Origin: Burkholderiaceae bacterium
Lineage (GTDB): Bacteria > Pseudomonadota > Gammaproteobacteria > Burkholderiales > Burkholderiaceae
Length of the DNA: 64,000 nucleotides
Direction: 5' to 3'
NCBI GenBank assembly: GCA_021166835.1
Contig: JAJPEN010000006.1
Location: 1-64,000, forward strand
The position numbers were made by a program, and so were the translations under genes. Positions 15,861-25,895 of the stretch are shown here, one piece after another. Below the pieces are notes generated by a model. It was given only the letters and a program-made list of their open reading frames with translations. It did not search any database and had not been told where the DNA came from. Numbering within the stretch: the stretch's first letter is position 1; each line of letters begins with the position of its first letter.

Positions 15861-17951
15861 ATGGACCTTCGCTCGCTGGGACTCGCGAGCTTCGGCGCGG
15901 CCACGGTCGCGTGGCTGCTGCTCGCCGCGCTTCTCACCGCGCGGCGCAGCGGCAACCGCACCGGCAGCCTTCTGCTCGCCGCGGTCGCCGTCCAGGTGCT
16001 CTGGGCCGGCACGCTCACCCTCGCACTCGTCCCCTGGCCGCCGGCCTTCGCGCTGGGCAGGGCGATCGAGGCGGCCCGCAGCCTCGCCTGGATCGTGCTG
16101 CTGCTGCAGCTGCTCGGCAGCGCGCGACCGGTTGCGGCCGACGACGATCCGCTCGACCGCACCCGACGCCGGGCACTGGCGCTGGTCGCCGCGCTCGCCG
16201 CCGCATCGCTCGCGGTCGACTTCCTCGGTCCGCAGGCGCCGCTGGCCTTCACGGTGAAGACGCTGCTCGCCGTCACCGGTCTGGTGTGCGTCGAGCAGGT
16301 CTACCGCAACACCGACCCCGCGCACCGCTGGGGCCTGAAATACCTCACCATCGCGCTCGCGGGCCTGTTCTCCTTCGACCTGCTCCTCTACAGCGACGCG
16401 ATGCTGTTCTCGCAGCTCGACGCGTCGTGGTGGGTCGCCCGCGGCTTCGCCAATGCACTGCTCGTGCCGCTGATCGCCATCGCGGCCGCGCGCAATCCCC
16501 AGTGGAAGCTCGACATTGGCGTCTCGCGCTCGGTCGTCTTCCACTCGGCGGCGCTGTTCGGCGCCGGTGCCTACCTGCTGCTCTTCGCCGGCGCCGGCTA
16601 CTACATCCGCTTCTTCGGCGGCGAATGGGGCGCGACCGCGCAGACGCTGGTGCTGTTCGGCGGCGCGATCGGCCTGCTCGTCGTGCTGATGTCGGGCGCC
16701 GCGCGCGCGCGGCTGCGCGTGTTCCTGTCCAAGCATTTCTTCTCGTATCGCTTCGACTATCGGGAGCAGTGGCTGCGCCTGACCGAGGTCCTGTCCCAGC
16801 AGGGCGACGATGCGCAGGCGAGCGACCTGCCGCACCGGGCGCTGCGTGCGCTCGCGCACAGCGTCGAGAGCCGCGGCGGCGCCTTATGGTTGCGCAACGG
16901 CGACGCGCTGCACTGCGTCGCCCGGCAGAACTATCGGGGTCCGCGCGAGGCGCTGCCGCTCGACGATCCGCTCGTCGCCTTTCTCGCCGAACGCGAATGG
17001 GTCATCGATCTCGACGAATGGCGTAGCCATCGGGAAAGCTACGACGGTCTCGCACTGCCCGACGGCTTCGATACTCACGAATCGGGCTGGCTCATCGTGC
17101 CGCTGCTGCTCGAGCGCGAGCTGCTCGGCCTGGTGCTGCTCGAGCGCCCGCTCGCGCCGCTGGCGGTCGACTGGGAGGTGCGCGATCTGCTGAAGGCGGC
17201 CGCCCGCCAGGCGGCCAGCTACCTCGGTCTGCAGCGTGCGGTGGAGCAGCTCGTGCAGGCGCAGCAGTTCGAGTCCTTCAACCGGATGTCGGCCTTCGTC
17301 GTCCACGACCTGAAGAACCTCGTCGCGCAGCTCTCGTTGATGTTGCGCAATGCGCAGCGCCACCGCGACAACCCCGAATTCCAGGCCGACATGCTGTCCA
17401 CCGTGGAAAACGTCATCGAACGCATGCAGGGGTTGCTGCTCCAATTGCGCGTAGGCGCCCGCCCGGTCGAGCAGCCGGCACCGGTTCGCATCGCCGACGC
17501 GCTCGCCCGCGCGGTCGCCAGCCGGCGCGGACTGCAACCCGAGCCGTTGCTGGAGATCGACCCGTCGATCGCCGAGCGATCGGTGCTCGCGCACGCCGAA
17601 CGCCTGGAGCGGGTGATCGGGCACCTGCTGCAGAACTCGGCCGATGCCTGCAGCGCTTCGGGCATCATCCGGGTACGCGCCTGCGCCGAAGACGGCGAGG
17701 CGCGCGTCGAGGTGGAGGACAACGGAAAGGGAATGAGCGAGGAGTTCGTGCGCACGCGGCTGTTCCGCCCGTTCTCGTCGACGAAGGCCCACGGGATGGG
17801 GATCGGCACCTTCGAGAGCCGCGAGTACGTGCGCGAGCTGGGCGGCTCGCTCGACGTGGAAAGCCGCGAAGGCGCCGGCACGACTTTCCGCATCCGGCTG
17901 CCGCTCGTTTCCGACCGGGCGTTGCCCGAACCCGCAGTGGCAGGAGTCTGA
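15861..17951 (+). CDS. prsK: PEP-CTERM system sensor histidine kinase PrsK
   Basis: A 696-residue membrane sensor. A multi-helix N-terminal membrane region runs to about residue 290, a GAF-like sensor segment spans about 315-460, and the kinase core follows. The phospho-accepting histidine is H482 in FVVHDLKNLVAQ. The ATP-binding boxes include HLLQNSADAC, VEDNGKGMSEEF and the GMGIGTFESREYV loop. PrsK is the expected partner of PrsR, whose start directly follows its stop (TGA then ATG). Together they are thought to switch on sigma-54-dependent PEP-CTERM and EPS genes; the signal is unknown. Confidence 0.93.
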   Translation: MDLRSLGLASFGAATVAWLLLAALLTARRSGNRTGSLLLAAVAVQVLWAGTLTLALVPWPPAFALGRAIEAARSLAWIVLLLQLLGSARPVAADDDPLDRTRRRALALVAALAAASLAVDFLGPQAPLAFTVKTLLAVTGLVCVEQVYRNTDPAHRWGLKYLTIALAGLFSFDLLLYSDAMLFSQLDASWWVARGFANALLVPLIAIAAARNPQWKLDIGVSRSVVFHSAALFGAGAYLLLFAGAGYYIRFFGGEWGATAQTLVLFGGAIGLLVVLMSGAARARLRVFLSKHFFSYRFDYREQWLRLTEVLSQQGDDAQASDLPHRALRALAHSVESRGGALWLRNGDALHCVARQNYRGPREALPLDDPLVAFLAEREWVIDLDEWRSHRESYDGLALPDGFDTHESGWLIVPLLLERELLGLVLLERPLAPLAVDWEVRDLLKAAARQAASYLGLQRAVEQLVQAQQFESFNRMSAFVVHDLKNLVAQLSLMLRNAQRHRDNPEFQADMLSTVENVIERMQGLLLQLRVGARPVEQPAPVRIADALARAVASRRGLQPEPLLEIDPSIAERSVLAHAERLERVIGHLLQNSADACSASGIIRVRACAEDGEARVEVEDNGKGMSEEFVRTRLFRPFSSTKAHGMGIGTFESREYVRELGGSLDVESREGAGTTFRIRLPLVSDRALPEPAVAGV

Positions 17952-19304
17952 ATGGCGGACGAACGTCCGGTGCTGATGATGGTCGAAGACGACGTCGGTC
18001 TGCAGAAGCAGATGCGATGGTCCTTCGACCGCTACAACGTGCTGTTTGCCTCGAACCGCGAGAGCGCCATCGCCACCTTGCGTCGGCACGAACCGGCGGT
18101 GGTCACCCTCGACCTGGGCCTGCCGCCCGACGCCGACGGCACGAGCGAAGGCTTCGCCACGCTGCAGGAGATTCTCACGCTCGCACCGGCAACGAAGGTG
18201 ATCGTGCTCACCGGCCAGAACGATCGAGCGAACGCGCTGAAGGCGATTGGCCTGGGCGCGGCCGATTTCTTCGCCAAGCCCTTCGAGGCCGACCTGCTCG
18301 GCATCGTCGTCGATCGCGCGTTCCGGCTGTCCGATCTCGAGCGCGAAAACCGGCAACTGCTCGCGAAACAGGCGAGTGAAACGCCGCTCGACGGCCTGCT
18401 CACGCGCGACCCGGGCATGCTCAAGGTGTGCCGTCTCGTCGAGCGTGTCGCGCCGACCACCGCCACCGTGCTGCTGCTCGGCGAATCGGGCACCGGCAAG
18501 GAGGTGCTCGCGCGCGCGCTGCACGAGCTTTCCGCGCGGCGCGACAAGCGCTTCGTCGCGATCAACTGCGCGGCCATTCCGGAGAACCTGCTCGAGTCCG
18601 AGCTGTTCGGCCACGAAAAGGGCGCGTTCACCGGCGCGATCAAGCAGACGCTCGGCAAGATCGAAGTCGCCGACGGCGGAACGCTGTTCCTCGACGAGAT
18701 CGGCGACCTGCCCCAGGCATTGCAGGCGAAGCTGCTGCGTTTCCTGCAGGAGCGCACGATCGAGCGCATCGGCGGACGCGAGGAAATCGCCGTGGACGTG
18801 CGCGTGGTATGCGCCACGCATCGCAACCTGCGCGACCTGATCGCCGAGGGAACGTTCCGCGAAGACCTGTTCTACCGGCTCAGCGAGATCGTCGTCACCA
18901 TCCCGCCGCTGCGAGAGCGCGCGGGCGATGCAACGCTGCTCGCGCACGCCTTCGTGCAGCGCTTCGGCCGGCAGAACCGCCGCGACCGGCTCGTGCTGCG
19001 CGAGGACGCGCTCGACGCCATCCAGCGCCACGGCTGGCCGGGCAACGTTCGCGAACTCGAGAACTGCATCAAGCGTGCGGTGATCATGGCCGACGGTACG
19101 TCGATCACCGCCGACGACCTCGGTCTCGACCCGCCCGAGGAAGCGCCCACGCTGAATCTTCGCGCCGCGCGCGACGAGGCCGAACGGCAGGCCGTGCTGA
19201 AGGTCATGGCGCGCGTCGAAGGCAACGTGGCACGCGCCGCCGATCTGCTCGGAATCAGCCGTCCCACGCTGTACGATCTTCTCAACCGGTTCGGCCTGCG
19301 CTGA
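17952..19304 (+). CDS. prsR: PEP-CTERM-box response regulator PrsR, sigma-54 activator
   Basis: A 450-residue NtrC-type activator. The receiver domain has the phosphorylation site D54 in [13 protein letters not shown]. The AAA+ domain has Walker A GESGTGKE (177-184) and the sigma-54 contact loop GAFTGA (224-229). The C-terminus is a Fis-type helix-turn-helix ([20 protein letters not shown]). Phosphorylated PrsR should drive open-complex formation at -24/-12 promoters; a candidate target is at 45726-45741. It directly abuts prsK and is 22 bases before prsT. Confidence 0.95.
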   Translation: MADERPVLMMVEDDVGLQKQMRWSFDRYNVLFASNRESAIATLRRHEPAVVTLDLGLPPDADGTSEGFATLQEILTLAPATKVIVLTGQNDRANALKAIGLGAADFFAKPFEADLLGIVVDRAFRLSDLERENRQLLAKQASETPLDGLLTRDPGMLKVCRLVERVAPTTATVLLLGESGTGKEVLARALHELSARRDKRFVAINCAAIPENLLESELFGHEKGAFTGAIKQTLGKIEVADGGTLFLDEIGDLPQALQAKLLRFLQERTIERIGGREEIAVDVRVVCATHRNLRDLIAEGTFREDLFYRLSEIVVTIPPLRERAGDATLLAHAFVQRFGRQNRRDRLVLREDALDAIQRHGWPGNVRELENCIKRAVIMADGTSITADDLGLDPPEEAPTLNLRAARDEAERQAVLKVMARVEGNVARAADLLGISRPTLYDLLNRFGLR

Positions 19305-19326
19305 TCCGCTCCCCCGGAAACCTGTC

Positions 19327-22104
19327 ATGAAGCTTTCCGTTCCGCTGCTGCGTGCGCTCGGCGCCTCGCTCGTCGCGCTCTCCTTTTCGGCCTGCTCGGG
19401 CAACGAAACGCCCGACGCGCTGCTGGCCAAGGCGCAGGAATCGATCCGCGCCTCCGATCCGCGCAGCGCCGAGATCTACCTGAAGAACGTCCTGCAGCAG
19501 GAAGAAACGAACGCGCGCGCGCGCTTCCTGCTCGGCCAGGTCTACCTGCAGGGCAACGACCTGCGCTCTGCCGAAAAGGAGCTGCGCCGCGCGCGCGACC
19601 TCGGCTTCGACGCGAAGCAGGCCGTGCCGGCGCTGTTCGAGACGATGCTCGCGCTCGGCGAAGCACAGGCGGTGGTCGACGAGGCGAAAAGCGCTTCCAC
19701 CGGCGATGCGCTTGCCGATGCGCGCATCCGCACCGCAGCGGCTCGCGCGCACCTGCAGCTCGGGCAGCCCGACGAAGCGCGCAAGGCCTTCGAGTCGGCG
19801 CTCGCGGCCAAGGCCGATCACGCGCCGGCCAGGGTGGGCCTGGCCACGCTGCAGGCGGGCACCGATCGCCCGGCCGCGCGCGCCGCGGTCGAGCGCATCC
19901 TGAAGGACGACCCCGATTCGGTGGATGCGCTGGCGTTGAAGGCCGACCTCGACATCGCCGACCGCGAGTTGCAGGCCGCGCGCGACTCTCTCGCGAAGAT
20001 CGCGAAGGAACGGCCGAACGACATCTCCAGCCGGATCAAGCTCATCTCCGTTTCGCTCGAGCTGAACGATCTCGACGGCGCCGAACGCGAACTCGCGGAA
20101 CTGCGCAAGCTGGCGCCGAAGTCGCCCGCCACGCACTACCTCGTCGCGCTGATGCACAGCCGCAAGAACGAACTGAAGGCGGCTCGCGAGGAAGTGGAGG
20201 AGGCCTTGCGGCTGGCGCCCGACTACCTGCCTGCCGTGGGCCTGGCCGCCGGGCTGAGCCTGAGCGCAAACGCACTCGAACACGCCGAACGCTATTCGCG
20301 ACAGCTGATCGACCGCCTTCCGCAGAACCCGGTGGGATACCGCGTGCTGGGGGCCACGTACCTGCGTCGCAACGAACCGCAGAAAGCGCTCGACGCGGTT
20401 CGGCCCGGGCTGAAGCGGCATCCCGAAGACGCCCAGATGCTCGCCATTGCAGGCGAGGCATCGCTGAAGCTGAACCAGGCAAACGAGGCCGCCGGCTACT
20501 TCCAGCGCGCCTCGCAGGCTTCCCCCGACAGCTCGCGATCGCGCACGGGCCTGGGGTTGTCGCGGATCGCCGCCGGAGATACCGCCTCCGGCATCGAGGA
20601 ACTGGAGCACGCGATCGAACTCGACGCCGGCAACCAGCAGGCCGACGTCGCGCTGATCGGCGCCCTCCTGCGCTCCCGCGAGTTCGACAAGGCGCTCGCC
20701 GCCGTCGACCGCATGCAGCAGAAGGCCCAGCCCACCGACGCTCTGCCGTCGAACCTGCGCGGCAGCGTGCTGGCCGCCAAGGGCGACCTGGCCGGCGCGC
20801 GCGCGGCCTTCGAGAAGGCGCTGCAGATCGATCCGAAGTTCCTCGCGGCGGCGACGAACCTTGCCTCGCTCGACATGAGCGAGGGACATCCCGGCGATGC
20901 GCGGCAACGCTACGAAACGCTGCTTTCGAAAGACCCGAAGAACACGCAGGCCGCCGTCTCGCTGGCGATCCTCACGGCGCGCACCGGCGGCACGCGCGAC
21001 GAAGTGCTCGCGCAACTGAAGCGCGCGCGCGAAGCGAACCCGGATGCGGTGCTGCCCATCCTCGCCACCGGGCGCTACCTGCTGGAAACGAACGCGCCCA
21101 AAGACGCGATTCCGATGCTGCAGGAAGCCGCCAACCGGAATCCGTCCGATGCACGCATCCTCGACCAGCTCGCGTCGGCGTTTCGCCAGTCGGGACAGTC
21201 CGAACAGGCGATCGCCAACTGGGAGAAGGTGCTGCGACTGAACCCGAAGGCCGCTGTGGCGCAGTTCCGTATCGGAGAAACGCAGCTCGCCGACGGCAAC
21301 CGCGACGCCGCGCTCGCCAGCTTCCGCAAGGCCTCCGGCATCGCGCCCGACGCGATCGAGCCGCGCGCGGCCACGGCAGCCCTGCTGCAACAGATGGGAC
21401 GCAGCGACGAGGCGATGCGCATCGCCACGAGCATGCGCCAGGACGAGAAGACGAAGGTCGTCGGCCTGCTGCTCGAAGGCGACCTCAATGCCGCCGGCGG
21501 CAAGCTGCCCGAAGCGATCGAGAAATACCGGGCGGCCTTCGCCGCCCAGAAGACGCTGCCCATCGGCTCGAAGCTGCACCGCGCGCTGCTCGCCGCGAAG
21601 CGCGAGGACGAAGCCGACCGGATGCTGCGCGACTGGATCCGCGCCGAGCCGTCCAACCTGCAGCTGCGCATGTTCGCCGGCGAATCGCAGACCGCACGCC
21701 AGCACTGGAAGGAGGCCTTCGAGCAGTACGCCGTGGTGCTCGAGAAGGAGCCGAAGAACCCGATCGCGCTGAACAATGCTGCCTGGGCGCTGCACGAACT
21801 GAAGGACGAGCGCGCCGTCGACTACGGCCGTCGCGCCTACGATGCGGCGCCGAAGTCGGCCGCCGTCATCGACACCTACGGCATGATCCTCGTCGCCAAG
21901 GGCGACCGCAAGGGCGTGGACCTGATGCGCGAGGCGGTATCGCTCGCGCCCACCGGCGCGCAACTGCGCCTGCACCTGGCGCAGGCACTGGCGAAGTTCG
22001 ACGACAAGGCCGGCGCGCGGGCGGAGCTCGAGACGTTGTTGAAGACGACGTCGCAAGGGCCGGTGGCGGATTCGGCAAGGGCGATGTTGACGAAGCTGGA
22101 TTGA
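19327..22104 (+). CDS. prsT: PEP-CTERM system TPR-repeat lipoprotein PrsT
   Basis: A 925-residue exported protein with a lipoprotein signal peptide (lipid-modified C23 after LSFSA), then tetratricopeptide repeats almost to the end. Recognisable units include DEARKAFESALAAKADHAPARVGL and GARAAFEKALQIDPKFLAA. Such TPR superhelices are protein-binding scaffolds; in alginate and cellulose systems similar proteins hold periplasmic export complexes together. It closes the sugar-transferase-prsK-prsR unit and converges on the epimerase gene across a hairpin-rich gap. A direct role in EPS export is inferred from family and location. Confidence 0.92.
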   Translation: MKLSVPLLRALGASLVALSFSACSGNETPDALLAKAQESIRASDPRSAEIYLKNVLQQEETNARARFLLGQVYLQGNDLRSAEKELRRARDLGFDAKQAVPALFETMLALGEAQAVVDEAKSASTGDALADARIRTAAARAHLQLGQPDEARKAFESALAAKADHAPARVGLATLQAGTDRPAARAAVERILKDDPDSVDALALKADLDIADRELQAARDSLAKIAKERPNDISSRIKLISVSLELNDLDGAERELAELRKLAPKSPATHYLVALMHSRKNELKAAREEVEEALRLAPDYLPAVGLAAGLSLSANALEHAERYSRQLIDRLPQNPVGYRVLGATYLRRNEPQKALDAVRPGLKRHPEDAQMLAIAGEASLKLNQANEAAGYFQRASQASPDSSRSRTGLGLSRIAAGDTASGIEELEHAIELDAGNQQADVALIGALLRSREFDKALAAVDRMQQKAQPTDALPSNLRGSVLAAKGDLAGARAAFEKALQIDPKFLAAATNLASLDMSEGHPGDARQRYETLLSKDPKNTQAAVSLAILTARTGGTRDEVLAQLKRAREANPDAVLPILATGRYLLETNAPKDAIPMLQEAANRNPSDARILDQLASAFRQSGQSEQAIANWEKVLRLNPKAAVAQFRIGETQLADGNRDAALASFRKASGIAPDAIEPRAATAALLQQMGRSDEAMRIATSMRQDEKTKVVGLLLEGDLNAAGGKLPEAIEKYRAAFAAQKTLPIGSKLHRALLAAKREDEADRMLRDWIRAEPSNLQLRMFAGESQTARQHWKEAFEQYAVVLEKEPKNPIALNNAAWALHELKDERAVDYGRRAYDAAPKSAAVIDTYGMILVAKGDRKGVDLMREAVSLAPTGAQLRLHLAQALAKFDDKAGARAELETLLKTTSQGPVADSARAMLTKLD

Positions 22105-22134
22105 GCTGCGCACTCACAGATCGACGAAGCCTGG

Positions 22135-22202
22135 GCTACAAAATGTAGCGCTTCGGCTCGTGGAAGCGATTCCACGAGCGAAAACGCTTCAATTTGAAGC
22201 GC
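22135..22202 (-). repeat. 68-bp dispersed hairpin element, copy B
   Basis: Three hairpins lie side by side: GCTAC-AAAAT-GTAGC (22135-22149), a 10-bp stem GCTCGTGGAA / TTCCACGAGC with loop GCGA (22156-22179), and CGCTTCAA-T-TTGAAGCG (22185-22201). Its reverse complement aligns without gaps to copy A at 7082-7149, with the same TTTTCG, CGTGGAA, TTCCAC and CGCTAC-N5-GTAGC blocks in the same places. It sits between convergent prsT and the epimerase gene. The rest of the 128-base gap has no gene. Confidence 0.78.
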
Positions 22203-22232
22203 TGCTGCGCCCGCGCTCCGAGGCCGAAGCGC

Positions 22233-23360
22233 TCAGCGCACGCTCTCCAGATACCACCCGATCGCCTCGCGCAGCCCCCGCGCCACGTCGTGCGTCGGCT
22301 CGTACCCGAGCACCTCGCGCGCGCGTCGCACGTCCGCCAGCGAATGCCGCACGTCTCCGGCGCGGAACTCGCGAAACGACGGCGCGACCGCCGCCAGCCG
22401 CGCCCCCAACGCGGGCTCCGCCGCAACCACCGCGTGCCGGATCGCGTCGAACAACTCGAGCAGCGTCGTGCGCTCCCCCACCGCCACGTTGAACACCTCG
22501 TGCGGCGCGGGCAACGAATCGACGAGCCCGGCGCGCAGGTTCGCCTGCACGGCATTCGCCACATAGCAGAAATCGCGACTCGTCAGCCCGTCGCCATTGA
22601 TCCACACGGGCTCGCCCGCGAGCAGCGCCGACACCCACTTCGGCACTACCGCCGCATATGCCCCTTCCGGATCCTGCCGGGGCCCGAACACGTTGAAATA
22701 GCGCAGGCCGACGCACCCCATCGCGTAGGTGCGCGCCCAGACGTCGGCGAACAGCTCGTCGGCTGCCTTGGTCGCCGCGTAGGGCGATAACACCCGGCCC
22801 ACGCGCGACTCGACCTTCGGCAGCGCCTCGTGGTCTCCGTACACTGAGCTGGACGACGCGTAGACGAAGCGGCGCACGCCGGCGCGTCGCGCAACGTCGA
22901 GCAGCTTGACGAAGGCATCGACGTTCGCCGCGAAGGAACGAACCGGCTGCTCGATCGACCGAGGCACCGACCCGAGTGCCGCCTGATGCAGCACGACGTC
23001 TACGCAACCGCTGCCGCCATCGATGGCGGCAGCGCCGACCCTGCCAGCGTCACCACCGCACGCCTCGCCGAGCGCCCCAGCCCCGCACACGGCCTCCTCG
23101 CACACCGCCTCGTCGCAAAGATCCCCCTCGACGAATCGAAACCGCTCCCACGCCCCCTCGCCGACCGCCGCCCTCACCTCGTCGAGATTGCGCCGATATC
23201 CGGTGGCGAAATTGTCCACGCCGACGACCTGCTGGCCACCGCGCAGCAGTGTCTCGACGAGATTCGAGCCGATGAATCCGGCCGCGCCGGTGACCAGCCA
23301 GCGCCGCTCGACGGCGCCGAGCAGCGCAAGATTCGCGTCGGGCCTTTCGCCCCCGCTCAC
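22233..23360 (-). CDS. UDP-sugar C4-epimerase (TviC/WbpP type)
   Basis: An extended short-chain dehydrogenase of 375 residues that probably interconverts UDP-GlcNAc(A) and UDP-GalNAc(A) at C4. It has the NAD-binding TGAAGFIGSNLVE near the N-terminus, the HQAALGSVPRSIEQP segment of the WbpP group, SSSSVYG, and the catalytic YxxxK as YAATK. GTG at 23360 overlaps the dehydrogenase stop as GTGA; GTG at 23369 is an alternative. A roughly 30-residue Cys/Gly/Ala-rich insert (CEEAVCGAGALGEACGGDAG) interrupts the fold before the HQAALGS strand. It is coupled to the dehydrogenase upstream; together they should supply an acidic amino-sugar nucleotide. Confidence 0.87.
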   Translation of the reverse strand: MSGGERPDANLALLGAVERRWLVTGAAGFIGSNLVETLLRGGQQVVGVDNFATGYRRNLDEVRAAVGEGAWERFRFVEGDLCDEAVCEEAVCGAGALGEACGGDAGRVGAAAIDGGSGCVDVVLHQAALGSVPRSIEQPVRSFAANVDAFVKLLDVARRAGVRRFVYASSSSVYGDHEALPKVESRVGRVLSPYAATKAADELFADVWARTYAMGCVGLRYFNVFGPRQDPEGAYAAVVPKWVSALLAGEPVWINGDGLTSRDFCYVANAVQANLRAGLVDSLPAPHEVFNVAVGERTTLLELFDAIRHAVVAAEPALGARLAAVAPSFREFRAGDVRHSLADVRRAREVLGYEPTHDVARGLREAIGWYLESVR

Positions 23361-24637
23361 AGCCTCCACAGCCGCATCCCCGCCTGGCCGATGCGCTGCG
23401 GATCGAAAGCGGACTTCACGTCGACGAATACCGCCCCCGGCAACGCCCGGGCGGCGATCGCCTCGATGCCCAGCTCGTGGTACTGCGCGTGCGAAACCGC
23501 CGCCACCACGGCTGCCGCCTTCGGCAGCTCGTCCCAGGGCACGAGCTTCACGCCGTATTCATGCATCGCCTCGCCGGGCTCGGCCACCGCGTCGTGCACG
23601 TGCACCTGCACGCCGTAGCTCTGCAGCTCGCGCACCACGTCGATCACCTTCGAGTTGCGCAGATCGGGCACGTCTTCCTTGAAGGTGAGCCCGAGCACGA
23701 TCACCGGCGAATCCTTGATCGGAAAGCCCGCCGCGGCCATCTCGCGCACCGTGCGCTGTGCGATGAACGCGCCCATGCCGTCGTTGATGCGCCGGCCGGC
23801 GAGGATGACCTGCGGATGGTAGCCGAGCATCTCGGCCTTGTGCGTGAGGTAGTAGGGATCGACGCCGATGCAATGGCCGCCGACGAGCCCGGGGCGGAAC
23901 GGCAGGAAATTCCACTTGGTGCCCGCCGCCCGCAGCACCTCGTGCGTGTCGATGCCGATGCGATCGAAGATCAGCGCCAGCTCGTTCACCAGCGCGATGT
24001 TCAGGTCGCGCTGCGTGTTCTCGATCACCTTCGCCGCTTCGGCCACCTTGATGCTGCTCGCGCGATGCACGCCCGCCCGCACCACCGCGCCGTACAGCTG
24101 CGCGACCCGCTCGAGCGTATCGGCGTCGTCGCCCGAGACGACCTTCACGATGCGCGTGAGCGTGTGCTCCCGATCGCCGGGGTTGATCCGCTCGGGCGAA
24201 TAGCCGACGTGGAAATCGGTGCGCCATTTCATGCCCGAGCTTTCCTCGAGCACCGGAATGCAGACCTCCTCGGTGGCGCCCGGGTACACGGTGGACTCGT
24301 AGACGACGATCACGCCGCGCTTCATGTGACGGCCGCAGGTGCGGCTCGCCGAAACCAGAGGAGAGAAGTCGGGCTTGTGCCCGATGTCCACCGGGGTGGG
24401 CACCGCGACGATCAGGAAATCGGCGCGCGCCAGCTCGGCCGGATCGTTCGTCACGTGTAGCCGCTTCGCCGCGGCGAAATCCTCGGCCGCCACCTCGCCC
24501 GTGGGGTCTTCGTGCCGCCGGAAATGCTCGATCTTCGAAGCCGAAAGATCGTACCCGATCGTCTCGAACACCTTGCCGAATTCGACGGCGAGGGGCAGAC
24601 CGACATAACCGAGACCGACGACGCCGACAATGCTCAT
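23357..24637 (-). CDS. tviB: UDP-N-acetylhexosamine 6-dehydrogenase (TviB/WbpO family)
   Basis: Oxidises a UDP-HexNAc at C6 twice with NAD to the uronic acid, a building block for acidic surface glycans. The 426-residue reading from ATG at 24637 begins MSIVGVVGLGYVGLPLAVEFG with the N-terminal Rossmann motif. The catalytic cysteine lies in GGHCIGVDPYYL, and the C-terminal domain has GLTFKEDVPDLRNSK. An in-frame ATG at 24730 would add 31 unconserved residues. Its stop overlaps the epimerase start. The gap to the divergent transglycosylase gene (24638-24782) holds a TACAAT at 24753-24758 that could be a -10 for the + strand, without a good -35. Confidence 0.92.
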   Translation of the reverse strand: MSIVGVVGLGYVGLPLAVEFGKVFETIGYDLSASKIEHFRRHEDPTGEVAAEDFAAAKRLHVTNDPAELARADFLIVAVPTPVDIGHKPDFSPLVSASRTCGRHMKRGVIVVYESTVYPGATEEVCIPVLEESSGMKWRTDFHVGYSPERINPGDREHTLTRIVKVVSGDDADTLERVAQLYGAVVRAGVHRASSIKVAEAAKVIENTQRDLNIALVNELALIFDRIGIDTHEVLRAAGTKWNFLPFRPGLVGGHCIGVDPYYLTHKAEMLGYHPQVILAGRRINDGMGAFIAQRTVREMAAAGFPIKDSPVIVLGLTFKEDVPDLRNSKVIDVVRELQSYGVQVHVHDAVAEPGEAMHEYGVKLVPWDELPKAAAVVAAVSHAQYHELGIEAIAARALPGAVFVDVKSAFDPQRIGQAGMRLWRL

Positions 24638-24782
24638 GATGGGGTAGGGAATTCCGACTGTGTTAGAAAGAGACCGCTCGCAGGCAGCGATGCTACGACT
24701 ACGCTCGCGCAAGGACGAGGAAGAATTCACCGTCCGGCAGGGCCGCCGATCTTACAATACGGTCCCGAAACCTTCGAATAAC

Positions 24783-25727
24783 ATGATCCGCGCATCCGGT
24801 TCATTCGCCGCTTCGATGCTGCTGGCGTCGTTCCTTGCCGCGTCCGGCGCGGCGCACGCGGCATCGAACGCGAACGAACTCGTGCGCGAAGGCATCCGCT
24901 ACGAGAACGCCGAAGGATTTCCTCGCGACTACGACAGGGCGCTCGCGCTGTACTGCGCGGCCGCGCGCATGAACGATGCCGACGCCTTCCTCCGCATGGG
25001 CTGGATGTATGCCAACGCCCGCGGCCAGGCGCGCGACGACCAGATCGCCAACACGCTGTTCCGCCGTGCGGCGTCGCTGGGCAACGAAACCGCCGCGCGG
25101 CTCGCGCGAATGGTCCGCGGCGAACAGAGCCAGGACAAGCTCCCCGGCTGCCTCGTGCCGCGCGCGTCTTCCGCACCGTCGCTCGACGACGGCCTCACGC
25201 CGGTCGTCGATCGACCCGCCGAGTTCGGCGCGATGCCCGCCGCAGCGCGACTCGCGCTCTCGCGCAAGGTGCTCGAGCTGGCCCGCGAGTTCCAGCTCGA
25301 CCCGAGACTCGTGTTCGCGGTGTTGCGCACCGAATCGAACTTCGACCCGCTTGCCCGCTCCGCGAAGAACGCGCAGGGCCTGATGCAACTCATCCCCGAA
25401 ACGGCCGAGCGCTTCGCCGTGCGCAACGCGTTCGACCCCCTCGAGAACCTGCGCGGGGGCATGCGATACCTGCGCTGGCTGCTGTCCTACTTCAAGGGCG
25501 ACGTGGTCCTCGCGTTGGCCGGATACAACGCCGGCGAAGGCGCCGTCGATCGGGCGCGAGGCGTTCCTCCCTATCCGGAAACGCTCGCCTACGTGCAACG
25601 CATCCGCGCGCTCTACCCGCACGACCATCATCCATTCGACGCCCGCGTGACCGAACCGTCGCCGTGGCTGCAGAAGCAGGCCCGCCAGGCGGCGCTCGAG
25701 GTGCAGCAAACAACCCGACCCCGGTGA
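24783..25727 (+). CDS. Lytic transglycosylase with Sel1-like N-terminus
   Basis: A 314-residue periplasmic protein. A signal peptide (ASMLLASFLAASGAAHA) is followed by Sel1-type helical repeats (YDRALALYCAAARMNDADAFLRMGWMYANARG). Then comes a soluble lytic transglycosylase domain with the likely catalytic E184 in RTESNFDP and the SAKNAQGLMQLIPETA and AGYNAGEGAVDRARGVPPY motifs. It would cleave peptidoglycan strands to 1,6-anhydromuropeptides. Next to an export cluster it may open the wall for the secretion apparatus; that is inference. It begins 145 bases from the divergent tviB. Confidence 0.88.
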   Translation: MIRASGSFAASMLLASFLAASGAAHAASNANELVREGIRYENAEGFPRDYDRALALYCAAARMNDADAFLRMGWMYANARGQARDDQIANTLFRRAASLGNETAARLARMVRGEQSQDKLPGCLVPRASSAPSLDDGLTPVVDRPAEFGAMPAAARLALSRKVLELAREFQLDPRLVFAVLRTESNFDPLARSAKNAQGLMQLIPETAERFAVRNAFDPLENLRGGMRYLRWLLSYFKGDVVLALAGYNAGEGAVDRARGVPPYPETLAYVQRIRALYPHDHHPFDARVTEPSPWLQKQARQAALEVQQTTRPR

Positions 25728-25895
25728 CGTAGTTCCGAGCGCTTCGGCGCCCGGCGTGGCATCGTTGCGGGCGCCGCCGACAGACGGCCTCCCTCGCAGG
25801 TCCGAATCGGGAACAAACTGTCAGATGCTCCGGAAGCAGTCGAGCCGGGGTGGGAAAACACCGGGTCCGGAACCCGTACAACGAGGAGTGTTTCG

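Noticed and set aside
16884..19430. Open frame of 848 codons antisense to prsK/prsR
   Set aside because: It spans two clear genes on the other strand and has only shadow-type composition.
19282..22113. Open frame of 943 codons antisense to prsT
   Set aside because: Shadow of the TPR gene; composition is typical of a third-position GC mirror and no domain is visible.
25757..25768. TGGCATCGTTGC upstream of the export lipoprotein as a sigma-54 promoter
   Set aside because: GG and GC are only seven bases apart; ten are needed.
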